DNA from: Campylobacterales bacterium
GTDB lineage: Bacteria; Campylobacterota; Campylobacteria; Campylobacterales; Nitratiruptoraceae
Assembly (NCBI GenBank): GCA_027068245.1
Contig: JAMOUF010000123.1
Coordinates: forward strand, 1-10,821
Reading direction: 5' to 3'
DNA: 10,821 nucleotides
Part shown: piece after piece, positions 1-5,310 of the stretch
How the letters are laid out: each line of letters opens with the position of its first letter
Position numbering within the stretch: the first letter of the stretch is position 1
The notes under the pieces: generated by a model
The model's input: the letters and a program-made list of their open reading frames with translations, nothing else
Told to the model about the DNA's origin: nothing
Databases searched by the model: none
Translations under genes and position numbers: made by a program

Positions 1-747
1 GGTTATATCTTCGCTCTTTATGCCGTTTTTTTCCAAAATATCCAAAACGTCGTTGGTGAGGGTTTTGACGGCTACTTTGAATGTCTCGTTGCCCTTCATC
101 TTTATGGTGCAGGCCTTCTCTTTGGCGACCTCTTCGCTGCAGGGCTGTTTTACGCCGCATCCTGGGGTTATGAGATAGTCGTAATACTTCCCGTCGGCCG
201 ATATGTTGGTATCTATGATAGCCTCGGCCTTCTCATCGGTAGCCCCAATAACCGCGGCTCCCGCCCCGTCGCCAAAGAGTATGCATGTGGTCCTGTCGCT
301 CCAGTCTACGATGGCGCTTAGTTTTTCTGCGCCTATAATCAGCACGTTTTTGGCCATCTTCGACTCTACAAAGGCTTTGGCTATACTCAGTGCGTAGATG
401 AAACCGGTGCAGGCGGCACTTATATCAAAAGCCGGGATATTGGCGATATTCAGTTTTTTTGCAATCATACATGCGGTGGATGGCATACAAAGGTAGTCCG
501 GAGAGATGGTGGCGCAGATTATCATATCCACATCTTCCGGGCTCATTTTTGCCCTATTTAGCGCCTTTTTCGCAGCCTCGACCCCCAAATCGCTGGTGCT
601 TTGGCTCTCATCTGCTATGTGCCTGGTTTTTATGCCGGTTCTTTTGGTTATCCACTCGTCGCTGGTATCCACCATCTTCTCAAGGTCCGCGTTCGTCAAT
701 ACCCTTTGCGGCACGTAAGCCCCGACAGATTTTAATGCTGCAAACAA
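1..747 (-). CDS. fabH: Beta-ketoacyl-ACP synthase III (FabH), C-terminus beyond window
   Basis: Condenses acetyl-CoA with malonyl-ACP to start type II fatty acid synthesis in the cytosol. The frame is open from a TTG at 745-747 to the left edge (249 codons), so about 75 residues are missing. Seen: the family N-terminus with TSDEWI near residues 28-33, the catalytic cysteine C113 in SAACTGF, the FGDGAGAAV glycine-rich segment, and KMKGNETFKVAV just before the cut. The catalytic His and Asn of the thiolase-fold triad should lie just past position 1 and cannot be checked. The TTG start is chosen because the usual FabH N-terminus (FAALKSVGAYVP) begins there and a purine-rich AAAGGATAGGGA lies directly upstream, overlapping the end of plsX. 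It sits 3 nt after the plsX stop as the last visible gene of the ndk operon, next to its pathway partner. Family certain; start fairly sure. Confidence 0.96.
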   Translation of the reverse strand, partial: MFAALKSVGAYVPQRVLTNADLEKMVDTSDEWITKRTGIKTRHIADESQSTSDLGVEAAKKALNRAKMSPEDVDMIICATISPDYLCMPSTACMIAKKLNIANIPAFDISAACTGFIYALSIAKAFVESKMAKNVLIIGAEKLSAIVDWSDRTTCILFGDGAGAAVIGATDEKAEAIIDTNISADGKYYDYLITPGCGVKQPCSEEVAKEKACTIKMKGNETFKVAVKTLTNDVLDILEKNGIKSEDIT

Positions 748-750
748 TCC

Positions 751-1746
751 CTATCCTTTAGAAATCTCTTCAAGTCTTTGCTCTATGACGCTGTTGATAT
801 CGGACTCCACATACTTTATGGCCTGGTATATGGCGTTTTTTATCGCTTTTGGAGTGCTTTTACCGTGGCTGACTATCGCGCAACCCTTTATGCCTATCAG
901 TGGCGCGCCGCCGTATTCGCTGTAATCTATCTCTTTTTTCAGCGCCCTGAAAACCCTCTTCATCATCAAAGCCCCGGCCATCCGGATAGGGGTCTTTTTG
1001 ATGTTCTTCTTCATCAGTTTGCTGATGGCGTCGGCCACTCCTTCGCTGGTTTTTAGCAGTATGTTTCCCGTAAACCCGTCGCAGACCACCACATCCACGC
1101 TGGCGTCAAAAATATTGTTGCCCTCCACGTTTCCTTTGAATGTGGGAAGTTTTTTAAGAAGCTTGAAGGCGGCTTTCGTAAGCTCGTTTCCTTTGCTCTC
1201 CTCCTCGCCGTTGGAGAGTAGCCCCACTTTGGGCGAGTCGATTTTCATTATCGCTTTGGCGTATGCCTCTCCCATTACGCCAAACTCGAAAAGATGCTCC
1301 GGTTTGCAGTCAACGTTGGCGCCAACATCCAAAACCAGCGTCTTTTTATCTTTGTAAGTTGGCATCAGTGTGGCTATAGCCGGTCTTGAGACCCCTTTGA
1401 TACGGCCGATTCTAAGGGTGGCAAGACTCATGGTGGCTCCACTGTGTCCGGCTGAGACAACCGCGTCCGCCCTCTTTTGCCGAACCAGATCAACCGCTTT
1501 GTAGATAGAGCTCTCTTTTCTTTTCAAAGCCTCGGTGGCGGGCTCGTCCATGGAGATCACATCCGTGGCCTCCACTATCTCCACTCTATCTAAAAAACGT
1601 TTGGGTAACATCTCCAGTATCTTCTCCCTATCACCCACCAAAAGCGCTTTAAATCCGGGATACTCTCTGAGTGCCAAAATGGCTCCCTCGATTATCGGGT
1701 AGGGACCGAAATCCCCACCCATAACGTCTATCGCTACTCTAATCAT
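751..1746 (-). CDS. plsX: Phosphate acyltransferase PlsX
   Basis: Makes acyl-phosphate from acyl-ACP and inorganic phosphate; PlsY then uses it to acylate glycerol-3-phosphate, so this gene links fatty acid and phospholipid synthesis. PlsX proteins are soluble and attach peripherally to the membrane. The 331-residue product is full length for the family. Seen: the hallmark DVMGGDFGP at residues 7-15, [16 protein letters not shown] at 65-80, SAGHSGATM at 98-106, [13 protein letters not shown] at 177-188, [12 protein letters not shown] at 221-232 and [11 protein letters not shown] at 278-288. The ATG lies 4 nt past the rpmF stop and has no clear Shine-Dalgarno (upstream is TACAAATAATCG), so initiation probably depends on ribosomes finishing rpmF. 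fabH follows after 3 nt. The rpmF-plsX-fabH order is widely conserved in bacteria. Confidence 0.98.
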   Translation of the reverse strand: MIRVAIDVMGGDFGPYPIIEGAILALREYPGFKALLVGDREKILEMLPKRFLDRVEIVEATDVISMDEPATEALKRKESSIYKAVDLVRQKRADAVVSAGHSGATMSLATLRIGRIKGVSRPAIATLMPTYKDKKTLVLDVGANVDCKPEHLFEFGVMGEAYAKAIMKIDSPKVGLLSNGEEESKGNELTKAAFKLLKKLPTFKGNVEGNNIFDASVDVVVCDGFTGNILLKTSEGVADAISKLMKKNIKKTPIRMAGALMMKRVFRALKKEIDYSEYGGAPLIGIKGCAIVSHGKSTPKAIKNAIYQAIKYVESDINSVIEQRLEEISKG

Positions 1747-1749
1747 CGA

Positions 1750-1899
1750 TTATTTGTATTCACCGGTGGTAGGATTCACATGGTGAGGTAGTTTCCAGCT
1801 GCCATCCTTGTCTTTTACTGGCTTTACAAGTTTTATTTTGTAGTGCGTTCTTCTTTTTGCGCCTCTTGTCTTGCTGTTACGTCTCTTTGGAACTGCCAT
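1750..1899 (-). CDS. rpmF: 50S ribosomal protein L32
   Basis: Small basic protein of the large ribosomal subunit. The 49-residue product begins with the universal L32 signature [19 protein letters not shown], followed by a lysine-rich middle and the C-terminal [11 protein letters not shown]. It has no cysteines, so it lacks the zinc ribbon (two CxxC pairs) of many bacterial L32 proteins; this is the cysteine-free form, which from memory is usual in Campylobacterota. The frame stays open to an ATG at 1938, but the start at 1899 is chosen because it gives the exact family N-terminus and has a strong AAAGGAG Shine-Dalgarno at 1906-1912. The start lies inside the end of the DUF177 gene (23-nt overlap), and plsX begins 4 nt after the stop. 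Confidence 0.98.
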   Translation of the reverse strand: MAVPKRRNSKTRGAKRRTHYKIKLVKPVKDKDGSWKLPHHVNPTTGEYK

Positions 1900-2254
1900 T
1901 GTCTTCTCCTTTGCATTTTGGACATATATGATACTCAAGTTTTTTCGACTCTATCTCCGAGTCCAAAACCTGGTTAAAATCTATCTTCCCGTCGAAAAAC
2001 TCTATTACGTCGGCCTCTTCGTCAAAACCCCTGTATATGCCGTCGCTGAACTTCAGATGAACCTCCTCATCCAAAGGCAGCATAAAGGGGCTTGCGCACC
2101 TGTCGCAAATAACTTCAACATTATTAGATAATTTGCCTTTAAACTCGGTTAAATTATCCCTGCCAAGCGATATTTCACCCTTGAGTGTTACACCCTGGGA
2201 AGATACCTCTACACTTTTTTTGGTTTTTGAAACCTTTCTAAAATCAAGTTTCAA
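1877..2254 (-). CDS. DUF177/YceD family protein, 23S rRNA accumulation factor
   Basis: Member of the DUF177 (YceD) family, almost always encoded just upstream of rpmF; E. coli YceD and plant DUF177A proteins are linked to 23S rRNA processing or accumulation. The 125-residue product has the family pattern of a variable beta-rich first half, then [17 protein letters not shown] with C50 and C53, an acidic stretch, and a second pair C111 and C114 in HICPKC. Two CxxC pairs could bind zinc (inference). The TTG start at 2252-2254 directly follows the ndk stop (TAATTG), with GAGAGA about 9 nt upstream acting as a weak Shine-Dalgarno. Its last 23 nt overlap rpmF and contain the rpmF ribosome binding site, so the two are probably co-regulated. 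Family is secure from context and motif; the biochemical role in this lineage is inferred. Confidence 0.9.
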   Translation of the reverse strand: MKLDFRKVSKTKKSVEVSSQGVTLKGEISLGRDNLTEFKGKLSNNVEVICDRCASPFMLPLDEEVHLKFSDGIYRGFDEEADVIEFFDGKIDFNQVLDSEIESKKLEYHICPKCKGEDNGSSKET

Positions 2255-2668
2255 TTACAATATCTCTCTTTGGGCGAAAAAGAAAGCTATCTCTTTTTGG
2301 GCGTTTTCCAAGCTGTCGCTTCCGTGAACCGCGTTTGCCTCGATACTTTCTGCAAAGTCGGCTCTGATGGTTCCAGGAGCCGCCTCTTTTGGGTTGGTAG
2401 CGCCCATAAGTTCTCTGTTTTTCGCGACCGCGTTTTCACCCTCAAGCACCATAACAACCACGGGCCCGCTTGTCATATACTCGACCAGATCCGCAAAAAA
2501 AGGTCTCTCTTTGTGAACCTCGTAAAACCTCGCGGCGTCATCTTTTGTAAGTTGAAGCTTTTTTATAGCGGCGATTCTAAGTCCATTTGTCTCGAACCTG
2601 TCGATAATTTTGCCAATAACGTTTTTCTCAACGGCATCGGGCTTGATGATAGATAGGGTTCTTTCCAT
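2255..2668 (-). CDS. ndk: Nucleoside diphosphate kinase
   Basis: Transfers the gamma-phosphate of ATP to other (deoxy)nucleoside diphosphates through a phosphohistidine intermediate, balancing NTP and dNTP pools in the cytosol. The product is 137 residues, the usual bacterial size. Seen: the N-terminal [10 protein letters not shown] with K9, the HKERPFF motif at residues 52-58, and the active-site NAVHGSDS with catalytic H115 at 112-119. The ATG at 2668 has a strong AGGAG 6 nt upstream and its own promoter in the 101-bp gap that follows the ferredoxin. It is the first gene of the ndk-DUF177-rpmF-plsX-fabH operon; the next gene begins immediately after its stop codon. In C. jejuni and H. pylori ndk heads the same gene string, as recalled from memory. 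Confidence 0.98.
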   Translation of the reverse strand: MERTLSIIKPDAVEKNVIGKIIDRFETNGLRIAAIKKLQLTKDDAARFYEVHKERPFFADLVEYMTSGPVVVMVLEGENAVAKNRELMGATNPKEAAPGTIRADFAESIEANAVHGSDSLENAQKEIAFFFAQREIL

Positions 2669-2703
2669 TATCTCTCCTAAGGTTTTATGAATTTTGAAGG
2701 GTG

Positions 2704-2736
2704 ATTATAGCAAAAAAAGCATAATTTAAGATTAAT
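2704..2736 (-). promoter_or_regulatory. Promoter of the ndk-DUF177-rpmF-plsX-fabH operon
   Basis: On the minus strand an exact TATAAT (2704-2709) is preceded by TGC, giving an extended -10, and by seven consecutive T (2712-2718) followed by further A/T-rich DNA. This matches the housekeeping sigma-70 promoters described for Campylobacter and Helicobacter, which use a T-rich periodic region instead of a conserved -35. The predicted transcript start is near 2697, leaving an untranslated leader of about 28 nt before the ndk ATG. Predicted from sequence only. Confidence 0.75.
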
Positions 2737-2748
2737 TTTTGAAGTAGG

Positions 2749-2764
2749 TGGGGCGAAAGCCCCA
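2749..2764 (-). terminator. Weak hairpin after the ferredoxin gene, possible partial terminator
   Basis: A 6-bp stem TGGGGC/GCCCCA with a 4-nt loop lies 5 nt past the ferredoxin stop codon. On the transcribed strand it is followed by CCTACTTC, not a U-tract, so it does not meet the rule for an efficient intrinsic terminator. It may stabilise the 3' end of the ferredoxin message or cause partial termination upstream of the separate ndk promoter. Confidence 0.4.
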
Positions 2765-2769
2765 AAGAG

Positions 2770-3057
2770 TTATTCGATAACAGGCTTGTGCTTCTCTCTC
2801 CACTCTTCAGGAATGTCATCCCTGCAAGCAGGCTCTTCCGGATAGCACTTATCCCATACGATACACCCTTCCGTAGGACAGGCTTCCGCACAGGCCGGAA
2901 CATCGTGATAACCTACGCACTCGACGCATTTATCCGGATATACATAATAGATCTCTTCTCCTGTTGGGTTATCCTCGTCATCCACGATAGCCTCTACGGG
3001 ACACTCGTCGATGCACGCTCCACAATTGATACAGATATCCGTAATTAAAACTGCCAT
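2770..3057 (-). CDS. 2[4Fe-4S] ferredoxin of the Allochromatium (Alvin) type
   Basis: Small, acidic, soluble electron carrier with two [4Fe-4S] clusters. Cysteines C9, C12, C15 and C60-Pro, plus C44, C47, C56 and C19-Pro, form the two binding motifs. The second motif has eight residues between C47 and C56 (VGYHDVPA), and a C-terminal tail of about 35 residues follows. Both traits define the Alvin-type family, known for one very low-potential cluster. C65 in PTEGC matches the extra ninth cysteine of that family; C71 and C78 are further cysteines in the tail. The ATG at 3057 has an excellent AAGGAGG Shine-Dalgarno. The gene lies 55 nt after metK with its own promoter-like site. The C. jejuni gene between ndk and ahpC is called fdxA (from memory), but I leave the symbol blank because that name is used for several ferredoxin types. 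Partner enzymes cannot be told from this window. Confidence 0.94.
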   Translation of the reverse strand: MAVLITDICINCGACIDECPVEAIVDDEDNPTGEEIYYVYPDKCVECVGYHDVPACAEACPTEGCIVWDKCYPEEPACRDDIPEEWREKHKPVIE

Positions 3058-3084
3058 TTTGCCTCCTTATGTTTTATCATCCAA

Positions 3085-3108
3085 ACTATAACAAATTTTT
3101 TTTAAAAG
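3085..3108 (-). promoter_or_regulatory. Probable ferredoxin promoter
   Basis: On the minus strand TATAGT (3085-3090) is preceded by TGT, an extended -10, with the A/T run TTTTAAAAAAAATTTG directly upstream. It lies in the 55-bp gap after metK and would give a leader of about 20-25 nt carrying the AAGGAGG site. No terminator is visible after metK, so read-through from metK is also likely. Confidence 0.6.
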
Positions 3109-3112
3109 TTCC

Positions 3113-4270
3113 TTAGATTTTAAAATAATCCTTTATCTCATCCACTTTATCAGTTTTCTCCCAGGTAAATTCGGGAAGTTCCCTTCCAAAATGGCCGTAT
3201 GCGGCGGTCTTTTTGTAAATTGGCCTCAAAAGGTCGAGCGTCTTTATAATCCCCCTGGGCGTCAGATCAAAAAGGCTCTTTATACCCTTTTCTATCTCCT
3301 CGTCCGGCACTTTTCCCGTTCCGTGGGTCTCCACCATTATAGATACGGGCTCCACTATCCCTATAGCGTATGCGAACTGCAGTGTTACTTTATCACACAC
3401 TCCGCTGGCTACCAGGTTTTTTGCCACATATCTGGCCGCATAGGCACCGCTTCTATCCACCTTCGTGGGGTCTTTTCCGCTAAAAGCCCCGCCACCGTGG
3501 GGACAGCTGCCGCCATAGGTATCCACTATAATCTTTCTGCCCGTCAGCCCCGCATCCCCCTGCGGGCCTCCTATGACAAAGCGTCCGGTGGGGTTTATGT
3601 GATAGACTATATCGTCCGCTATCAGCTCTTTTGGTATTACTTTATATACAATCTCCTCTATAACAGCGTCTTTTAGCCTGTTGTAACTCACATCCGGATC
3701 GTGCTGGGTGGAGATGACTATCGTCTTTATCTCCTTTGGCATCCCATCCACATACTTTACCGTCACCTGCGCTTTGCCATCAGGCCTTAAAAATGGCAAG
3801 ATCCCCTCTTTTCTGGCCCTTGCAAGCTCCATTGTGAGCCTGTGGGCGTAGGTGATTGGAAGGGGCATCAACACCTCGGTCTCACGGCATGCGTATCCAA
3901 ACATCAAACCCTGATCCCCGGCTCCGATCTCGCCCCCCTCTTTATCCACACCCTGGTTGATATCGGGCGACTGCTCGCCAACCGCGTTCAAAACTCCGGC
4001 ACTTCTGTAATCAAAGCCATAAAGGGCGTCAGTGTAGCCTATCTCTCTGATAACGTCCCTGACTAAATCTTGCATAGGTGCGTAGGTCTGGGTTTTGAGC
4101 TCTCCGGCTATTACGCAAAACCCGTTGCTAAGCATCGTCTCACAGGCCACTCTGGCGTTTTTGTCCCGCTCTATGATATAGTCCAGTATCGCGTCGCTTA
4201 TCTGGTCCGCCATCTTGTCCGGATGGCCCTCCGTAACCGATTCGGAGGTAAAAAGATACTCTCTTGCCAT
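3113..4270 (-). CDS. metK: S-adenosylmethionine synthetase
   Basis: Makes S-adenosylmethionine, the main methyl donor, from methionine and ATP with release of phosphate and diphosphate; a cytosolic enzyme, usually tetrameric. The 385-residue product is full length. Seen: the N-terminal [19 protein letters not shown] with H16 and D18, the methionine/ATP-site [12 protein letters not shown] at residues 116-127, [20 protein letters not shown] at 225-244, and the phosphate-binding P-loop [16 protein letters not shown] at 259-274. The ATG at 4270 has AAGGA about 5 nt upstream and a promoter in the divergent region shared with ahpC. The leader is only about 20 nt, with no room for a SAM riboswitch. 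Its position between ahpC and the ferredoxin differs from the C. jejuni arrangement, as I recall it. Confidence 0.99.
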   Translation of the reverse strand: MAREYLFTSESVTEGHPDKMADQISDAILDYIIERDKNARVACETMLSNGFCVIAGELKTQTYAPMQDLVRDVIREIGYTDALYGFDYRSAGVLNAVGEQSPDINQGVDKEGGEIGAGDQGLMFGYACRETEVLMPLPITYAHRLTMELARARKEGILPFLRPDGKAQVTVKYVDGMPKEIKTIVISTQHDPDVSYNRLKDAVIEEIVYKVIPKELIADDIVYHINPTGRFVIGGPQGDAGLTGRKIIVDTYGGSCPHGGGAFSGKDPTKVDRSGAYAARYVAKNLVASGVCDKVTLQFAYAIGIVEPVSIMVETHGTGKVPDEEIEKGIKSLFDLTPRGIIKTLDLLRPIYKKTAAYGHFGRELPEFTWEKTDKVDEIKDYFKI

Positions 4271-4295
4271 TTCTGTCCTTTTTAGGTTTTTGGAA

Positions 4296-4301
4296 ATTAT
4301 A
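4296..4301 (-). promoter_or_regulatory. Probable metK -10 element
   Basis: An exact TATAAT on the minus strand, 25 nt before the metK start, with A/T-rich DNA upstream and no recognisable -35. It lacks the TG extension seen at the ndk, ferredoxin and ahpC promoters, which lowers confidence. Confidence 0.55.
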
Positions 4302-4358
4302 TCTAAATTAGTTTTGCATAAATTTTATAACCGCCTGTAACAAGAAATATTTAATCTC

Positions 4359-4372
4359 TTTTTTGGTAGAAT
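4359..4372 (+). promoter_or_regulatory. Probable ahpC promoter
   Basis: On the plus strand a run of six T (4359-4364) leads into TGG and TAGAAT (4367-4372), an extended -10 with a T-tract. The predicted start is near 4379, giving a leader of about 40 nt with the AAGGAGA ribosome binding site at 4404-4410. It diverges from the metK -10, whose nearest edge is about 65 bp away. In C. jejuni ahpC is repressed by PerR; I see no confident PerR box here. Confidence 0.6.
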
Positions 4373-4417
4373 ATAAATGTTTTCAAAAGAAAAAAATTAT
4401 CAAAAGGAGACGAGAAG

Positions 4418-5011
4418 ATGTTGGTAACCAAAAAAGCCCCGGATTTCACGGCGCCGGCCGTAATGCCGGACAACAGTTTCAACGAAAACTTCAACCTGTA
4501 TGAAAATATCGGAGAGAAAGGTGCGGTTCTGTTTTTCTACCCGCTCGATTTTACATTCGTCTGTCCAAGTGAGATAATAGCTTTTGACAAGAGGCTGGAG
4601 GAGTTCAAAAAAAGAGGGATAAACGTGATAGGATGTTCTGTAGACAGCCACTACACGCACCTTGCCTGGAAGAACACGCCCGTGGAAAAGGGTGGCATCG
4701 GCAATATCCAGTATCCGCTGGTAGCGGACCTTACAAAAAAGATTTCAAGAGATTACGACGTATTGCTTGAAGATATGGGGGTTGCTCTTAGGGGAAGTTT
4801 TCTTATAGACAAGGACGGAACCATCAGACACTGCGTCATCAACGACCTGCCCCTTGGCAGAAGCATAGACGAGATGCTAAGAATGGTGGACGCCATGGAG
4901 TTCGCCAATGAACACGGAGAGGTCTGTCCCGCAGACTGGGAGATGGGAAAAGAGGCGATGAAACCAACTCCCCAAGGCGTGGCCGAGTATCTTTCAAAGC
5001 ACGCAGACTGA
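4418..5011 (+). CDS. ahpC: Typical 2-Cys peroxiredoxin (AhpC/TSA family)
   Basis: Reduces hydrogen peroxide, organic hydroperoxides and probably peroxynitrite in the cytosol, recycled by a thiol reductant. The 197-residue product is typical. Seen: peroxidatic C49 in YPLDFTFVCPSE (residues 41-52), the conserved arginine R126 in VALRGSF, and resolving C170 in HGEVCP. It has GGIG at 92-95 but ends YLSKHAD rather than with the YF tail of the overoxidation-sensitive eukaryotic enzymes, so how robust it is to peroxide is unclear. C73 and C139 are extra cysteines. The ATG has AAGGAGA 7 nt upstream. It is the only plus-strand gene, is monocistronic between its own promoter and terminator, and diverges from metK. 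It closely resembles the AhpC/TsaA proteins of Campylobacter and Helicobacter, whose recycling partner is thioredoxin; no ahpF is present in the window. Confidence 0.97.
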   Translation: MLVTKKAPDFTAPAVMPDNSFNENFNLYENIGEKGAVLFFYPLDFTFVCPSEIIAFDKRLEEFKKRGINVIGCSVDSHYTHLAWKNTPVEKGGIGNIQYPLVADLTKKISRDYDVLLEDMGVALRGSFLIDKDGTIRHCVINDLPLGRSIDEMLRMVDAMEFANEHGEVCPADWEMGKEAMKPTPQGVAEYLSKHAD

Positions 5012-5022
5012 CTTAAATAGGC

Positions 5023-5046
5023 CGGGCCTCAGGGCCCGTCTTTTTT
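5023..5046 (+). terminator. Intrinsic terminator of ahpC
   Basis: A perfect 6-bp GC-only stem, CGGGCC (5023-5028) and GGCCCG (5033-5038) with loop TCAG, followed by TC and six T, begins 11 nt past the ahpC stop codon. The T-tract is only on the plus-strand side. The loop contains the reverse complement of the TGA stop of the converging membrane-protein gene (5029-5031). Confidence 0.9.
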
Positions 5047-5310
5047 GTAACGCTCATAGAAAAACCATCCAACAAACCCAAGCCCAATCAACAGGTTTAT
5101 CCAGCTAAAATCCCCAAAACTCTCAAACATCTCAAAAGATTTCGCCAAAAACCTGTCCGGCTCCTTTTGTGAGAGATAGTGAAAATAGCCCTTAATCTCA
5201 TCCCCGTAAAAAAACGCAGCGATTTCTGGCAGGACAAAAAAGAGCACAATACCCACCAAAGCCCACCAGCTGCGGCCGGGCCTAAGAGAGTCGACTATCT
5301 TTTTTCTCAA
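5029..5310 (-). CDS. Small two-helix membrane protein, function unknown
   Basis: I do not recognise the family. From the TTG at 5308-5310 it is 93 residues: a basic start ([13 protein letters not shown]), a hydrophobic helix WWALVGIVLFFVLPEIAAFF, a charged loop of about 30 residues, a second helix INLLIGLGFVGWFFY and a short basic tail YERYKKDGP. The positive-inside rule puts both ends in the cytosol and the loop in the periplasm. It is rich in Trp and Phe. The frame is open to an ATG at 5367 (112 residues), but that start overlaps dxs by 86 nt and has GGAGG touching the ATG with no spacer. The TTG overlaps dxs by 29 nt and has GGTGG 6 nt upstream, so I prefer it. It is the last gene of the lysA-dxs operon; its stop falls in the loop of the ahpC terminator. 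Confidence 0.65.
   Translation of the reverse strand: MRKKIVDSLRPGRSWWALVGIVLFFVLPEIAAFFYGDEIKGYFHYLSQKEPDRFLAKSFEMFESFGDFSWINLLIGLGFVGWFFYERYKKDGP

Noticed and set aside
1750..1938. Longer rpmF start giving 13 extra residues
   Set aside because: The extra residues fall in the DUF177 frame; the start at 1899 has a strong AAAGGAG and gives the universal L32 N-terminus.
2685..2903. 72-codon minus-strand frame across the ferredoxin end and the ndk promoter
   Set aside because: It overlaps the ferredoxin in another frame and runs through the hairpin and promoter; the ferredoxin cysteine motifs settle which frame is used.
3191..3676. 161-codon open frame on the plus strand
   Set aside because: Antisense to metK, which is complete and motif-perfect; a shadow of its codon pattern.
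4271..4295. SAM riboswitch ahead of metK
   Set aside because: The predicted leader is only about 20 nt and shows no stem structure; there is no space for an aptamer.
4318..4345. TTATAAC / TGTAACA repeat as a PerR or Fur box
   Set aside because: The two half-sites are neither a good inverted nor a good direct repeat and do not fit either consensus; only the shorter 5-1-5 palindrome was kept, as a low-interest finding.
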